64,000 nucleotides of DNA. Origin: Elusimicrobia bacterium GWA2_51_34 (lineage in GTDB: Bacteria; Elusimicrobiota; Elusimicrobia; Elusimicrobiales; UBA9959). This document shows, one piece after another, positions 8,865 to 17,097 of the stretch. Below the pieces are notes generated by a model, which was given only the letters and a program-made list of their open reading frames with translations, was not told where the DNA came from and ran no database searches. The stretch spans positions 6,585 to 70,584 of the forward strand of contig MGTS01000006.1 in NCBI GenBank assembly GCA_001799565.1. The letters run 5' to 3'. The first letter of the stretch is position 1. Every line of letters begins with the position of its first letter. The translations under genes and the position numbers were made by a program.

Positions 8865-9179
8865 CTACAGGTTTGCTTCGCGTTTCTCAGGTGTTTCTCC
8901 GCCCAGAGCTTCACCCGGCTCCCGCAGTATGGAGACCCGCTTTTTTCGTTTCCTCGCCGATTCTTTAATCCCCATGCTCTTCTTGGCCGCATTCGGCTTT
9001 ACCTTGACGGCAGCAGCGGCGGGTTTGGCAGGCGGAACTCCTGGGGGGGCCGACGCCGCCGAGTTCACGCCTGGTCTGCCTTTGTACCAAGGCGCAAAAG
9101 ACAGCGTCCACGCGGCGGCGAGCGCCAGCATGGCAAGCGCCAGAGTGATGAGTCTGATTATTTTCATATTATTCAACAT
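8865..9179 (-). CDS. Small membrane-anchored protein with PGEA motif
   Basis: The protein has at most 104 residues; ATG codons at 9179 and 9167 are both possible. A single hydrophobic segment (residues about 8-28) is followed by a Pro/Ala-rich stretch and a basic C-terminus. Near the end is KRVSILREPGEALGG, which matches KRVSRLEDPGEAMGG in the exported protein at 13867-14358; both are preceded by MG and a basic run. I do not recognise the family. Topology suggests a periplasmic tail tethered to the inner membrane. Confidence 0.6.
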   Translation of the reverse strand: MLNNMKIIRLITLALAMLALAAAWTLSFAPWYKGRPGVNSAASAPPGVPPAKPAAAAVKVKPNAAKKSMGIKESARKRKKRVSILREPGEALGGETPEKREANL

Positions 9180-9206
9180 TTCATCCGTTTAGAAGTTCCC
9201 CTACTC

Positions 9207-10757
9207 TTAGAAGGCCTGCCCCCCCAGGACTGAAAGCGACCATCGCGGTCGGCCCGGGCTGCCGTTGAGCGCGCGGGCCAGATCAATACGCACGGGACTG
9301 TTACTGGACGAGCGCGACGGGGCCACGCGCAGCCCTACGCCCACGCTGTTTTTAAGGTCGGACAGTTTGACCGGGACCTGCGCCTGCCATACATACCCGG
9401 AGTCGCAGAATAAGACCATGCCGACGTCTAACAATCGTAAAAGGTCGTCCCATACATAGACGCGGTCCTCTATATTGAGCAGGAAGCGGCGGCTGCCCGT
9501 GAACTGTCCGACGCCGTAGCCGCGCAGACCGTTAAACTCGCCCAGGGCCAGCGGCGAGGCGGGGTCAAGGCGCCAGCCCAGGTCAAGGCCGGTATGGAAA
9601 GCCAGCGTCTGGTATCTGAGGCCGCGCAAGTAGTACACCGCGTTGAACGAGGCTACAATGTTTCCGTTGCCGCCGTTGAAGTACTTAGAGCTGTAGCCGG
9701 AGTTTAAGAGCAGAAGCTGGTTACCCCAGGTGTAGCCCTTGCGCACTGTGACGCTGGGCATGAGCGGCGTTTGTGCGGTTCCCAGGGCGCGAATAGCGGG
9801 CGCCCACGACAAGGAGGGAAAGACACCGAAGCCGAGGTTATAATCCTCATCGTGCGTAAATTTCTGTATGCGCCGCACCGTCAGGAAGTCCAATTCCTCC
9901 CACTCCGCGCCCAGTTGGATGGTAACCAGCTGCTCACGATCGGGCGCCGGACCGGTGGACTCGGAGCGGTGGGCCACGAGGCCGAACTTTACACGCCGCG
10001 TCCGCTCGGTGGAGGGCGCCAGCGAGATGCCGTAGTTGACCCCGGCCTCGGCGACCCGCCGGGTGACCGCGCCGGCCGGGTTTGAGCCGTAACTGACGGA
10101 GCCGCCTACAGCCGAGCGCGCGATAGAGGCGTAGAAGGGGCGGTCAAAAGACAGCGACAAATTCTGGCTGCCCGGAGCGGTGCGGGCGGCCACAGAGTAC
10201 TGTAAACGCTTGTAATGCAGAAACTGCCGGTCCTTGTAGCTGAAGTCCGCGGAACCCGAACCCCAGTCGTTACTGTATACGGCGGAGCCGGATTTGCCCT
10301 GGCCCAGAATATTTCCCTCGGCGATCCCCGCTTTGATGCTGGTGGCGCCGCCGGCGCGCTTGTAGTTAGCTACAACCTCAAGGGTCCAGGAATCGTAAGT
10401 GCGTACTACCACGTCCACGGTGCCGTTGCTGTTAACCGCCGCCTCAATCTCGGCGCGCCGGACGAAGGGCAGGGCGCGGAGGTTGCGTTCCGTCTCCGCG
10501 ACTAAGGCCGCATCGTAGCGGTCACCGGCCTCAAAGAGCAGTTCGCGCGAAATGACGCCATCGCGCGTCTGAGAATGAATACGGTTGGCAGTCCGATAGA
10601 TTAATTTATTTTCGGAAGGCAATTCCGTTTCAAAGACATTATGCGTTTCAATCGTGATAGAAGAGATTATCAGCCCCGCAGGCAGGCGAAGCGCCGCGCG
10701 CGGCGCCGCCGACAGCGGCGCCGCATACAGGCAAAACAGCAGGGTCAGATAGCGCAT
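9207..10757 (-). CDS. Omp85/BamA-like outer-membrane protein with POTRA domain
   Basis: Read from the ATG at 10757 the protein has 516 residues with a signal peptide (RYLTLLFCLYAAPLSAA). Residues about 20-140 hold POTRA-like sequence (GDRYDAALVAETERNLRALPFVRRAEIEA). A C-terminal barrel follows with the family pattern GLRGYGVGQFTGSRRFLLNIEDRVYVWDD and VGVGLRV. It resembles the surface-antigen part of Omp85 but has fewer POTRA repeats than BamA (usually five). An accessory or TamA-like role is therefore as likely as BamA itself. An in-frame TTG at 10853 would overlap the upstream gene and lacks a signal peptide, so it was rejected as the start. Confidence 0.8.
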   Translation of the reverse strand: MRYLTLLFCLYAAPLSAAPRAALRLPAGLIISSITIETHNVFETELPSENKLIYRTANRIHSQTRDGVISRELLFEAGDRYDAALVAETERNLRALPFVRRAEIEAAVNSNGTVDVVVRTYDSWTLEVVANYKRAGGATSIKAGIAEGNILGQGKSGSAVYSNDWGSGSADFSYKDRQFLHYKRLQYSVAARTAPGSQNLSLSFDRPFYASIARSAVGGSVSYGSNPAGAVTRRVAEAGVNYGISLAPSTERTRRVKFGLVAHRSESTGPAPDREQLVTIQLGAEWEELDFLTVRRIQKFTHDEDYNLGFGVFPSLSWAPAIRALGTAQTPLMPSVTVRKGYTWGNQLLLLNSGYSSKYFNGGNGNIVASFNAVYYLRGLRYQTLAFHTGLDLGWRLDPASPLALGEFNGLRGYGVGQFTGSRRFLLNIEDRVYVWDDLLRLLDVGMVLFCDSGYVWQAQVPVKLSDLKNSVGVGLRVAPSRSSSNSPVRIDLARALNGSPGRPRWSLSVLGGQAF

Positions 10758-10833
10758 TTTCAAGGATAATAACAACGCGGCGCTGCACCAGTTGTTAATT
10801 ACGATTAAGCGAGCGCGACGAATGGGTTTAAAG

Positions 10834-11148
10834 CTATCGCAGCTGCTCTCCAATATGCGCCCAGGCGTTCTTAAGATCGGCTGTTATATTCTTTAAGCCG
10901 GCGGCGCTGACGCGCTTGACCCGTACGTACCGCGCAGCGGTCTCGTCCACGAGTTTCTCATAAGCCTCCTGGTCAAGGTCTTTGAGTTTCTCCATCTTCT
11001 CCAGAACTTCGCCCTTCAATTGGAGCGCCCAGCCCGCCATTCTCTCGCGGTTCCCGGCTCCCTTCTTTCCATATAGAAAATAAGCTCCCGCAGCTGCCAG
11101 AGCCGCCATCCCGATTCCCGCTCCCATCATCTTTCCTGTTTTTTTCAT
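10834..11148 (-). CDS. YtxH-like small membrane protein
   Basis: The protein has 104 residues, preceded by a good AAGGAG ribosome site. It has one hydrophobic segment (MMGAGIGMAALAAAGAYFLYG), then a Lys/Glu-rich helical tail (LKGEVLEKMEKLKDLDQEAYEKLVDETAARYV). This layout matches YtxH/gas-vesicle-like stress proteins, which are poorly understood. It is followed by the Omp85 gene and preceded by an AI-2E-family transporter, all in the same direction. Assignment rests on architecture only. Confidence 0.55.
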   Translation of the reverse strand: MKKTGKMMGAGIGMAALAAAGAYFLYGKKGAGNRERMAGWALQLKGEVLEKMEKLKDLDQEAYEKLVDETAARYVRVKRVSAAGLKNITADLKNAWAHIGEQLR

Positions 11149-11202
11149 ACTGTCTCCTTGTGAAAATACCGTCTAGCCCTAAAATTTAATTAAATTTTCT
11201 GG

Positions 11203-12309
11203 CTAAGACGGCGAAGTCTGGTTTTTCCGGGGGGTTGGCATTTTATTTTCCTCCACCGGGGAACCTATCCCGAACCGGCCTCTTATTACCGGCCAGATCT
11301 TTAATAACGAGAGAAGCATAGCCGCCAGGATCGGTCCGATGAGTATCCCCTGTATACCGAACATCTGCAGGCCGCCGATGATGGCTATAAGCCCCACAAG
11401 CGGATGCATATCGGCCCGGCCCTTAAGGACCAGGGGCCGGACCAGATTGTCTATGACTCCGGCCGCAAGCGCCATAGCGACCATTAACGCCATCTGTAAC
11501 GCCGATCCATGCATCACATAGAGATAGAGCATCCCCGCAAGCGAAGCCGGGGCGGTTCCAAGCATTGGTATCCACGCGAAGATGAAAGTCAGTCCTCCGG
11601 CCAAAAATGCGCCAGGCACGCCAATGACCAGAAATCCGATCACGATTAGAACGGCTTGGGAAGCTGCGGCGGCCAGACCGGCAAGGACGGCGGAGATAGT
11701 GGTGTCCCTGAAAGAATCCACCAGTTTCTCCTGCACGTGCCGATCAAGCACGCCAAGGCCGAGTGTCCATTCCATGAAATGCTTACCGTCCAGCAGGAAG
11801 AAAAAGAAGGCGATCATTGCCAGAATGATCTGAAGAATTATTTCCGGGGCGCCTTCGCCCAGCTTCAGGACGGCAGCGCTGGTGAATTGTCCGGCGGCCT
11901 GGATCGTGCTTTTGAGCTGCGCGGTAACCTCCCTCGGATCGCCGATTACAGTCCTGACCAGCTGCCAACGGCTTAAGGCGACGGTGAGCGCCTTAGGAGA
12001 GAACTCCTTGAGCCCGGCCATCTCCTGGCCGATGGATATTCCCTCTTTTACGGCCAGGACAGAGAAGCCGGTCAACGGCGTTATGACAAGCAGCAGCAGG
12101 AGCGCGGTGACCGCGGCCGCGGCCAGCCGGGGGCCGCACTTTCTTACCCGAAACCATTGATACACCGGATAGGTGAGCATGGCCAGCGTCCCGCCCATAA
12201 ACAACGACAGCAGGTACGGCCCTACCATCCAGAAAACGGTAACGACACAAGCAAGCAGCGTGACCAGAAAGGTGACAAGATGAGCCCGCCTGGGCGAAGC
12301 CTGAACCAT
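11203..12309 (-). CDS. AI-2E/PerM-family transporter
   Basis: The protein has 368 residues from the ATG at 12309, which has AAGGAA five bases upstream; an ATG at 12324 lacks a ribosome site. Hydrophobic segments are arranged as in the UPF0118/PerM family: paired helices at the N-terminus, a soluble middle region (residues about 90-150), then five or six C-terminal helices including GVIDNLVRPLVLKGRADMHP. That last stretch is the family signature. Members export autoinducer-2 or act as Na+/H+ or efflux carriers; the substrate here cannot be told. Confidence 0.88.
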   Translation of the reverse strand: MVQASPRRAHLVTFLVTLLACVVTVFWMVGPYLLSLFMGGTLAMLTYPVYQWFRVRKCGPRLAAAAVTALLLLLVITPLTGFSVLAVKEGISIGQEMAGLKEFSPKALTVALSRWQLVRTVIGDPREVTAQLKSTIQAAGQFTSAAVLKLGEGAPEIILQIILAMIAFFFFLLDGKHFMEWTLGLGVLDRHVQEKLVDSFRDTTISAVLAGLAAAASQAVLIVIGFLVIGVPGAFLAGGLTFIFAWIPMLGTAPASLAGMLYLYVMHGSALQMALMVAMALAAGVIDNLVRPLVLKGRADMHPLVGLIAIIGGLQMFGIQGILIGPILAAMLLSLLKIWPVIRGRFGIGSPVEENKMPTPRKNQTSPS

Positions 12310-12330
12310 ATGAGTTTCCTTCATAAAGGA

Positions 12331-12669
12331 CTAGGGTATCCGCACTCCGTGAAAGAAAGCGTTGATGACCGAGAGTACGAGCGCGAAAACCAGCGCCCAC
12401 CAGAAGCTGGCCACTTGGAACCCGGGCACCACCCGCGCCGTAATCATCACAAGCCCGCCTATGATGACAAAGGTGAACATCCCCAGAGTCAACATGTTGA
12501 TGGGCAAAGTCAGCAGCAACAGCGCCGGCGCGAGGAAAACGCTCACCAGAGCCAAAACGACCGCGACCACGATTGCGGTGCCGAAGCTGTCTACTGTCAC
12601 TCCCGGAAGCAGGCGGGCGGTCACGAACACGGCCAAGCTGCTAACCAGCATATTAATCAGCATCTTCAT
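12331..12669 (-). CDS. Phage-holin-like four-helix membrane protein (PF04020 type)
   Basis: The 112-residue, almost fully hydrophobic protein has four predicted helices and the motif TARLLPGVTVDSF, repeated weakly as TARVVPGFQVASF. This is typical of the widespread small 'phage holin family' membrane proteins, which are chromosomal and mostly not phage-derived. It has an AAAGGGGA ribosome site and lies 21 bp before the AI-2E-family gene, so they probably share an mRNA. Function is unknown. Confidence 0.8.
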   Translation of the reverse strand: MKMLINMLVSSLAVFVTARLLPGVTVDSFGTAIVVAVVLALVSVFLAPALLLLTLPINMLTLGMFTFVIIGGLVMITARVVPGFQVASFWWALVFALVLSVINAFFHGVRIP

Positions 12670-12822
12670 CTAGGTCCCCTTTGGCCTTCGTCCGGACATT
12701 ATTGTCGCACGGACCAGACCGTAGTCTTTCAACAGTGCCCGCGGCAACGCCTGTTTGACGGGAATATTGGCGGCCGTCCATCCCTTAATGGCGCCTTTTA
12801 AGTGCCAAGCTTAAGGAACTTT

Positions 12823-12984
12823 TCAGCCACCATATACGCGGCTTTGCGCTACGCGCAGCGCGAAGTACCGGTGCAACATATCACAAGTTGCCTGGATTTG
12901 CCGGACCTTGAGCGCAGCGCCTTTTTTTGTTTTGTCGTTTAACGCATTTTTGGTTACAACCTTGGTTTCCGGTATTTTGTTCAT
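12823..12984 (-). CDS. Possible 53-residue basic protein
   Basis: An ATG at 12984 follows an AAAAGGGGAA ribosome site. It opens a 53-codon frame beginning MNKIPETKVVTKNAL, Lys/Arg-rich, with a C-terminal helix-like stretch (VRQIQATCDMLHRYFALRVAQS). It lies alone in a 366-bp gap on the same strand as its neighbours. No family is recognised and there is no homology evidence, so it could be chance. The rest of that gap (12670-12822 and 12985-13035) shows nothing recognisable. Confidence 0.4.
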   Translation of the reverse strand: MNKIPETKVVTKNALNDKTKKGAALKVRQIQATCDMLHRYFALRVAQSRVYGG

Positions 12985-13035
12985 TTTATTCCCCTTTTAA
13001 AAAACTACGGCGCCGGGCCTTGCCGGCTGTCAATG

Positions 13036-13488
13036 TCAGCTCCTCTTGAAGTAATATCGCAGGCCTATGCCCGCGTTTAAATCGACACCATCGTTATTAG
13101 AGAAGCGCAAAACAGGAACGAGCTCAAGGAATATCTCCACGGGATTGCGCGGCAGCCAGTAGGCAATGCCCGCGACCGCGCGCAATCCGAAATTGTTGTG
13201 CGCCGAGTCCATGATCTGGGCGCCCAGCCCCAGATAGACGGGAAGTCTGCCCTCGGACGGCTGGGGCAGCACCTTCCAGCTATGCCATAAGTAGTCGCCG
13301 TACAGAGCTAAGTCCGTGTTGAACCCCACACCGGCATCCAGCGCCCGGCTGTCGTTAAGCCAAAACTTGGCCGCGGCGCCCGTAGGGTTGCCGAGAATGA
13401 CGCCCGCCCCGAAGTCGCCCGCCTTCTGGGCACACAGCGGTTTTACCCCGGCCGCGAGCAGGCAAACCAGAGCTAATAGTATTTTCAT
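13036..13488 (-). CDS. Small outer-membrane barrel-like secreted protein
   Basis: The 150-residue protein follows an AAGGAG site and has a signal peptide (LLALVCLLAAGVKPLCAQ). The mature part opens with GDFGAGVILGNPTGAAAKFWL and ends with NAGIGLRYYFKRS. Alternating strands containing VYLGLGAQI and IAYWLPRNPVEIFLELVPVLRF suggest an eight-stranded barrel of the kind annotated as DUF3996/BAPKO_0422-like. Function is unknown; the assignment is by strand pattern. Confidence 0.65.
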   Translation of the reverse strand: MKILLALVCLLAAGVKPLCAQKAGDFGAGVILGNPTGAAAKFWLNDSRALDAGVGFNTDLALYGDYLWHSWKVLPQPSEGRLPVYLGLGAQIMDSAHNNFGLRAVAGIAYWLPRNPVEIFLELVPVLRFSNNDGVDLNAGIGLRYYFKRS

Positions 13489-13650
13489 TGATTTATCTCC
13501 TTAGCGGGACTTCAGCCCCGCATTTATGTTAATACAATACTCTTTGCGCGCCTTTGGCCGCTATACGGAGTTATACGCACGTCCATAGGTAATATTCACA
13601 AGTGTACCGCGGGGTACGGCTGTTTACGGACGGCAGGATTATTACCAGGA

Positions 13651-13747
13651 ATCCGGTGACATAATACTTAATTCCCAGCTACTGCTAAGACACACATATT
13701 TATCGGCATGAAAACACTGGAATGGAATAGGTATTATGTCACCGGAT
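13651..13747. repeat. 97-bp inverted-repeat element (CCGGTGACATAATA ends)
   Basis: Positions 13651-13667 and 13731-13747 are perfect 17-bp inverted repeats with core TCCGGTGACATAATAC. They enclose 63 bp with no reading frame. The word GGTGACATAATA occurs again at 14471-14482, beside the next element. Short size, terminal inverted repeats and multiple copies suggest a non-autonomous mobile or REP-type element. No transposase is present. Confidence 0.7.
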
Positions 13748-13776
13748 GACCATCGGCGCTTTCGGCGGTGTGTAAA

Positions 13777-13820
13777 AACCTGTCTGAGAACTTTTAGCGC
13801 TAAAAGTTCCCAGACAGGTT
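13777..13820. terminator. 44-bp near-perfect palindrome
   Basis: The two 22-bp halves meet with no loop (AACCTGTCTGAGAACTTTTAGC facing its complement) and differ by one A-C mismatch. It lies 46 bp beyond the end of the minus-strand gene at 13867, in position for a transcription terminator or processing hairpin, though there is no U-tract. A cruciform or protein-binding palindrome is equally possible. Confidence 0.5.
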
Positions 13821-13866
13821 ATCATTAGGATGGCTTAAATGGAGGGCGTTTCCATTCGGAATTACC

Positions 13867-14358
13867 TTAGTTAGCAACGGCCTCCATCCTGTTCTGAGCC
13901 TCCATTCTTTTGGCATCCTCCTTAAGGTGCTTCTTTCTTCCTCCACCCATCGCTTCGCCCGGATCCTCCAACCGGGAGACTCTCTTTGTGCGCCGCGTCT
14001 CAAGCCCCATGCCATCTTCCTTCAGGTTAGCATCTCTTAACGAGAGGTCAGCCGGTGTTTCAGGCATCGGGCTCGTGATAACAGCCTGTGGGCGTGTTGT
14101 GTGGGGCGCTTTAGAGAGCAAGCCTTTTTCTTTAACCGAACCGGGCGTTAATTTCTTCTCCGCGTAGCGTGCTTTGTCCGAGCCCGCTTCTCCGTAGTTC
14201 CCGAAAGATTCTATCATCAGTGTGTTGAACCCATCCGCTTTTGCCGCCATTGCCATTCGTGAGCCCATAACTGAGTTATTGTCGGCTCCAAGCGAGACAC
14301 CCAGAAAAACAAGCGCAGTCGCAAGCTCAAGTACGGTTTTTAAATTTATCTTTTTCAT
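13867..14358 (-). CDS. Exported protein with C-terminal PGEA motif
   Basis: Read from the ATG at 14358, which has GGAGGAGAG before it, the protein has 163 residues. An ATG at 14379 lacks a ribosome site. Residues 1-24 form a signal peptide (TVLELATALVFLGVSLGA). The mature chain is polar with no predicted fold. Near the end is KRVSRLEDPGEAMGGGRKK, sharing KRVSxLxxPGEAxGG with the small membrane protein at 8865-9179. The family is unknown; the shared tail suggests a common partner or processing signal. Confidence 0.6.
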   Translation of the reverse strand: MKKINLKTVLELATALVFLGVSLGADNNSVMGSRMAMAAKADGFNTLMIESFGNYGEAGSDKARYAEKKLTPGSVKEKGLLSKAPHTTRPQAVITSPMPETPADLSLRDANLKEDGMGLETRRTKRVSRLEDPGEAMGGGRKKHLKEDAKRMEAQNRMEAVAN

Positions 14359-14481
14359 AATCTCTCCTCCTGCCTTCATTAATAGTATAAGGCGCGGGCC
14401 TACGGGAAAGCTCAGGCGCGGCTCAGATTATCCTCAGATAAAATTTATGAGGTAATGCGGTGGGTAATGCGGTGACATAAT

Positions 14482-14684
14482 AGAATGACGCTAACTTAAG
14501 GCCCTACCGGCAATTCTCAGGGTTTTCATCTTTCTTAGCCGTTGGCAGTTCCGGATTTTATTATTACGTCGTTCCGGCGTAAACCGGAATCCAGGCCTTG
14601 CCGTAATCTGGGCACCGGCTTACGCCGGTGAGACGGACCAATTAGAACTTTCAGGTTAAAAACGCCTTAAGTTAGCGCCATTCT
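14482..14684. mobile_element. Putative 203-bp MITE-like element
   Basis: Positions 14482-14502 and 14664-14684 are 21-bp inverted repeats with one mismatch (GCCTTAAGTTAGCG core). The interior carries a second dyad (GTTCCGGCGTAAACCGGAATC and ACCGGCTTACGCCGGTGAG) like the small dispersed palindromic repeats found in many bacteria. There is no reading frame of note. It fills most of the gap between the PGEA protein and the OPA transporter. Mobility is inferred from structure only. Confidence 0.6.
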
Positions 14685-14780
14685 CCCATGTTCCCCTTTT
14701 TTACATACATTTTGCTTTACCTCCGCTAGAATGAACTCATATAATTATTGTAAAGGTTCCGCATAAAACAGGAGAGCGCA

Positions 14781-16124
14781 ATGACCAACCCCATGAACCA
14801 CACCAGACAATACCGGACACGCCGGTTTTTGAACTGGTTTCCACTGGGCCTTACCTACGCCACATTTTACATGGGACGCTATAACCTGAATGTGGCCGGC
14901 AAGACGATGATGGATTATTTTCACCTCAGCAAGGCTGAATTCGGCATCATCGCCACGGCCGGCTTCTGGACCTACGCCCTTTCGGTGGCCTTTAACGGGC
15001 CGCTGGCCGACCGGATAGGCGGTAAAAAAGCCATCCTCGTAGGCGCGGCAGGCGCAGCCGCGCTTAACCTCGTCATCGGAGTTCTGTTCCTTAACGGCTG
15101 GCAGACCAAATTGATACTGGGCATGTCGCTCTTATACGCCGCCAACCAGTATTTCCAGTCTTTCGGCGCCCTCTCGGTGGTTAAAGTAAACGCTCCGTGG
15201 TTCCATGTTAAAGAGCGCGGGATGTTCGGCGGTATATTCGGTGTAATGATATCAAGCGGTTACTTCCTGGCTATGACCGTAGGCGGCTGGATACTGGCGT
15301 ATCTGCCCTGGTACTACGTGTTTCTTATCCCCTCAGGCGCCATAGCCGTGATGTTCGCGGTGGACTTCTTCCTGGTCAAAGACACGCCCGGGGAAGCGGG
15401 CTTTAAAGACTTCAACACCGGCGACGCGTCCTCCCGCGACGCGGACAAGGACAAACCGGTGGACTTAAACCACCTGGTCCGGCGGGTGTTCACCAACCCG
15501 GTTATAATCACGCTCGCCGTCTCGGAATTCTGCACGGGTTTCGTCAGGCAGGGCCTTATGCTCTGGTTTATCCCTTTTCTGGGCGAGGTACACAAGATAG
15601 AACACGGCAGTTCCCTGTTCACAATGGCCACGTCCGGAGTTACCGTGGGCGGCATCGCCGGCGGTATGTTATGCGGCTACCTCTCCGACCGGTGCTTTGA
15701 ATCCCGGCGGCCCCCGGTGGCATTCATCTTCTATCTGGGCCAGATCGTTTCCTTGTACATACTGGGCAGGACCGCCTCGCCGTTCGCGGCCTCTTTCATG
15801 GTGGGCGTCTGCTGTATGTGGATATTCGGGGTTCACGGGATGCTTACAGGCACCGCTTCCATGGACTTTGGCGGAACAAAAGCGGCCTCAACCGTGACCG
15901 GCCTTCTGGATGGGGTGCAGTACCTGGCCTCAGGTCTCACCGGTTTCTTCATGGGCTCGCTGCTGGATAAATTCGGCTGGAACTCCTGGACCTATATGCT
16001 GATGCCGTTCTCGCTCATCGGCGCGATGCTGATGCTGCGGCTCTGGAACGAGACTCCACTTAAGAATACCGCGGCCCCGGAAGCGATGGAAGCGCACAGG
16101 CCGCTGGTGGAAGAAGAAGTTTAA
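14781..16124 (+). CDS. Organophosphate:phosphate antiporter (OPA, MFS)
   Basis: The 447-residue protein has twelve hydrophobic segments. The N-terminal signature FLNWFPLGLTYATFYMGRYNLNVAG and the loop GPLADRIGGKKAILVGA are typical of the OPA branch (GlpT, UhpT, UhpC, PgtP). An AGGAG site precedes the ATG. Members exchange glycerol-3-phosphate, hexose phosphates or phosphoglycerates for inorganic phosphate in the inner membrane. Substrate cannot be read from the sequence. It is one of few plus-strand genes in the first third of the window and stands alone. Confidence 0.88.
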   Translation: MTNPMNHTRQYRTRRFLNWFPLGLTYATFYMGRYNLNVAGKTMMDYFHLSKAEFGIIATAGFWTYALSVAFNGPLADRIGGKKAILVGAAGAAALNLVIGVLFLNGWQTKLILGMSLLYAANQYFQSFGALSVVKVNAPWFHVKERGMFGGIFGVMISSGYFLAMTVGGWILAYLPWYYVFLIPSGAIAVMFAVDFFLVKDTPGEAGFKDFNTGDASSRDADKDKPVDLNHLVRRVFTNPVIITLAVSEFCTGFVRQGLMLWFIPFLGEVHKIEHGSSLFTMATSGVTVGGIAGGMLCGYLSDRCFESRRPPVAFIFYLGQIVSLYILGRTASPFAASFMVGVCCMWIFGVHGMLTGTASMDFGGTKAASTVTGLLDGVQYLASGLTGFFMGSLLDKFGWNSWTYMLMPFSLIGAMLMLRLWNETPLKNTAAPEAMEAHRPLVEEEV

Positions 16125-16133
16125 CGGGCGTCC

Positions 16134-16187
16134 GTCCGCCACTACGGCGTTGGCGGACAAGTTGCCCGCCGGGACTGTGTGGCGGGC
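16134..16187. repeat. Pair of adjacent hairpins after the OPA gene
   Basis: Positions 16134-16141 pair with 16151-16158 (GTCCGCCA/TGGCGGAC). Positions 16164-16170 pair with 16181-16187 (GCCCGCC/GGCGGGC). Together they form two back-to-back stem-loops between convergent genes. They may end transcription, but neither is followed by a clear T-run. Similar GC hairpins recur in the larger repeat islands. Confidence 0.55.
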
Positions 16188-16232
16188 GTCTAAAGCGGCT
16201 GAATTTTATCCCAACTCTTATTCCCCCCCGTG

Positions 16233-16952
16233 TCATCGCTTTATATTAAATTCTTCCCTGGTGAGGCGCCGGAACCGGCCGGGTTCAAGTGTACCCAATT
16301 GCAGGGAACCGAAAGCAACGCGTTTAAGGCCGGTAACTTCGTGGTCCAGTGCGTCAAAAAGCCTGCGTATCTCGCGATTCCTCCCTTCGGTCAATTCCAC
16401 GGTAAGATGCGATTGTCTGCCGCAGGCTTTGCGAAGTGTTACGGCGGCCGGCTTCAGCAGTTCCCCGTTGTCCACTATTCCCGCCGCTACTTTTGCCCGT
16501 TCCGCCTCCGTCACCTCGCCGGCTACGGTGACAACATAGGTACGCAATATGGCGTTGGCCGGATCGGTCAGGTAAGAGGAGAGGCGAGTATCGTTCGTGA
16601 GTATCAAAAGGCCGGTGGTGGCCATATCCAGGCGGCCCACAGGGTGCAGAGCGCGCAGTTCCAAAGGCAGCAGGTCAAAAACGGTACGGCGGCCTTTCTC
16701 ATCGCTTTTAGTGGTGACTACCGCCCTGGGCTTGTTCAGCATTATGGCCCGCCAGCCGTCATTACGCATCGGCTTGCCGTCCACCGTGAACCTGTCTTTT
16801 TCGGGGGTGACCATGAACAGAGGGTCCCGTACAGTCCTGCCGTTTACCTGCAGGCGGCCCTTTAGCGCCCATTCACGGGTCTGACTGCGCGAAGCGGCCC
16901 CAAGCTTAGAGAGCGCGCGTTCCAACGGTACCTTTCCGAAATCTATCGCCAT
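16233..16952 (-). CDS. rRNA pseudouridine synthase, RsuA/RluB family
   Basis: The 239-residue protein has an N-terminal S4 RNA-binding domain (LERALSKLGAASRSQTREWALKGRLQVNGRTV). The catalytic domain has the RsuA/RluB/E/F motif VGRLDMATTGLLILTND, whose Asp is the nucleophile, and the distal NREIRRLFDALDHEVTGLKR element. It converts a uridine in 16S or 23S rRNA to pseudouridine. Which site is modified cannot be decided here. It is convergent with the OPA gene and divergent from the channel gene. Confidence 0.92.
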   Translation of the reverse strand: MAIDFGKVPLERALSKLGAASRSQTREWALKGRLQVNGRTVRDPLFMVTPEKDRFTVDGKPMRNDGWRAIMLNKPRAVVTTKSDEKGRRTVFDLLPLELRALHPVGRLDMATTGLLILTNDTRLSSYLTDPANAILRTYVVTVAGEVTEAERAKVAAGIVDNGELLKPAAVTLRKACGRQSHLTVELTEGRNREIRRLFDALDHEVTGLKRVAFGSLQLGTLEPGRFRRLTREEFNIKR

Positions 16953-17097
16953 AGTTCAATTATAACCCTAATTTCACGCGTAAACAAAACAATATATTGA
17001 GCCCCGCGCAGGCGTTTACGACTTGCTTCTTGATTAAGCACGGGAATATAAACGATAATTGTGTTGCGGTTCTTTACGTTCAATAAGGGGAAAAATA

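Noticed and set aside
10758-10853. TTG start extending the Omp85-like protein
   Set aside because: It would overlap the upstream gene and place 32 residues before a clear signal peptide.
12331-12669. Holin-like gene as evidence of a prophage
   Set aside because: The small four-helix family is common on chromosomes and no other phage gene is nearby.
12157-12801. 214-codon plus-strand open frame opposite the holin-like and AI-2E genes
   Set aside because: It is His/Gln/Asp-rich shadow sequence antisense to two well-supported membrane protein genes.
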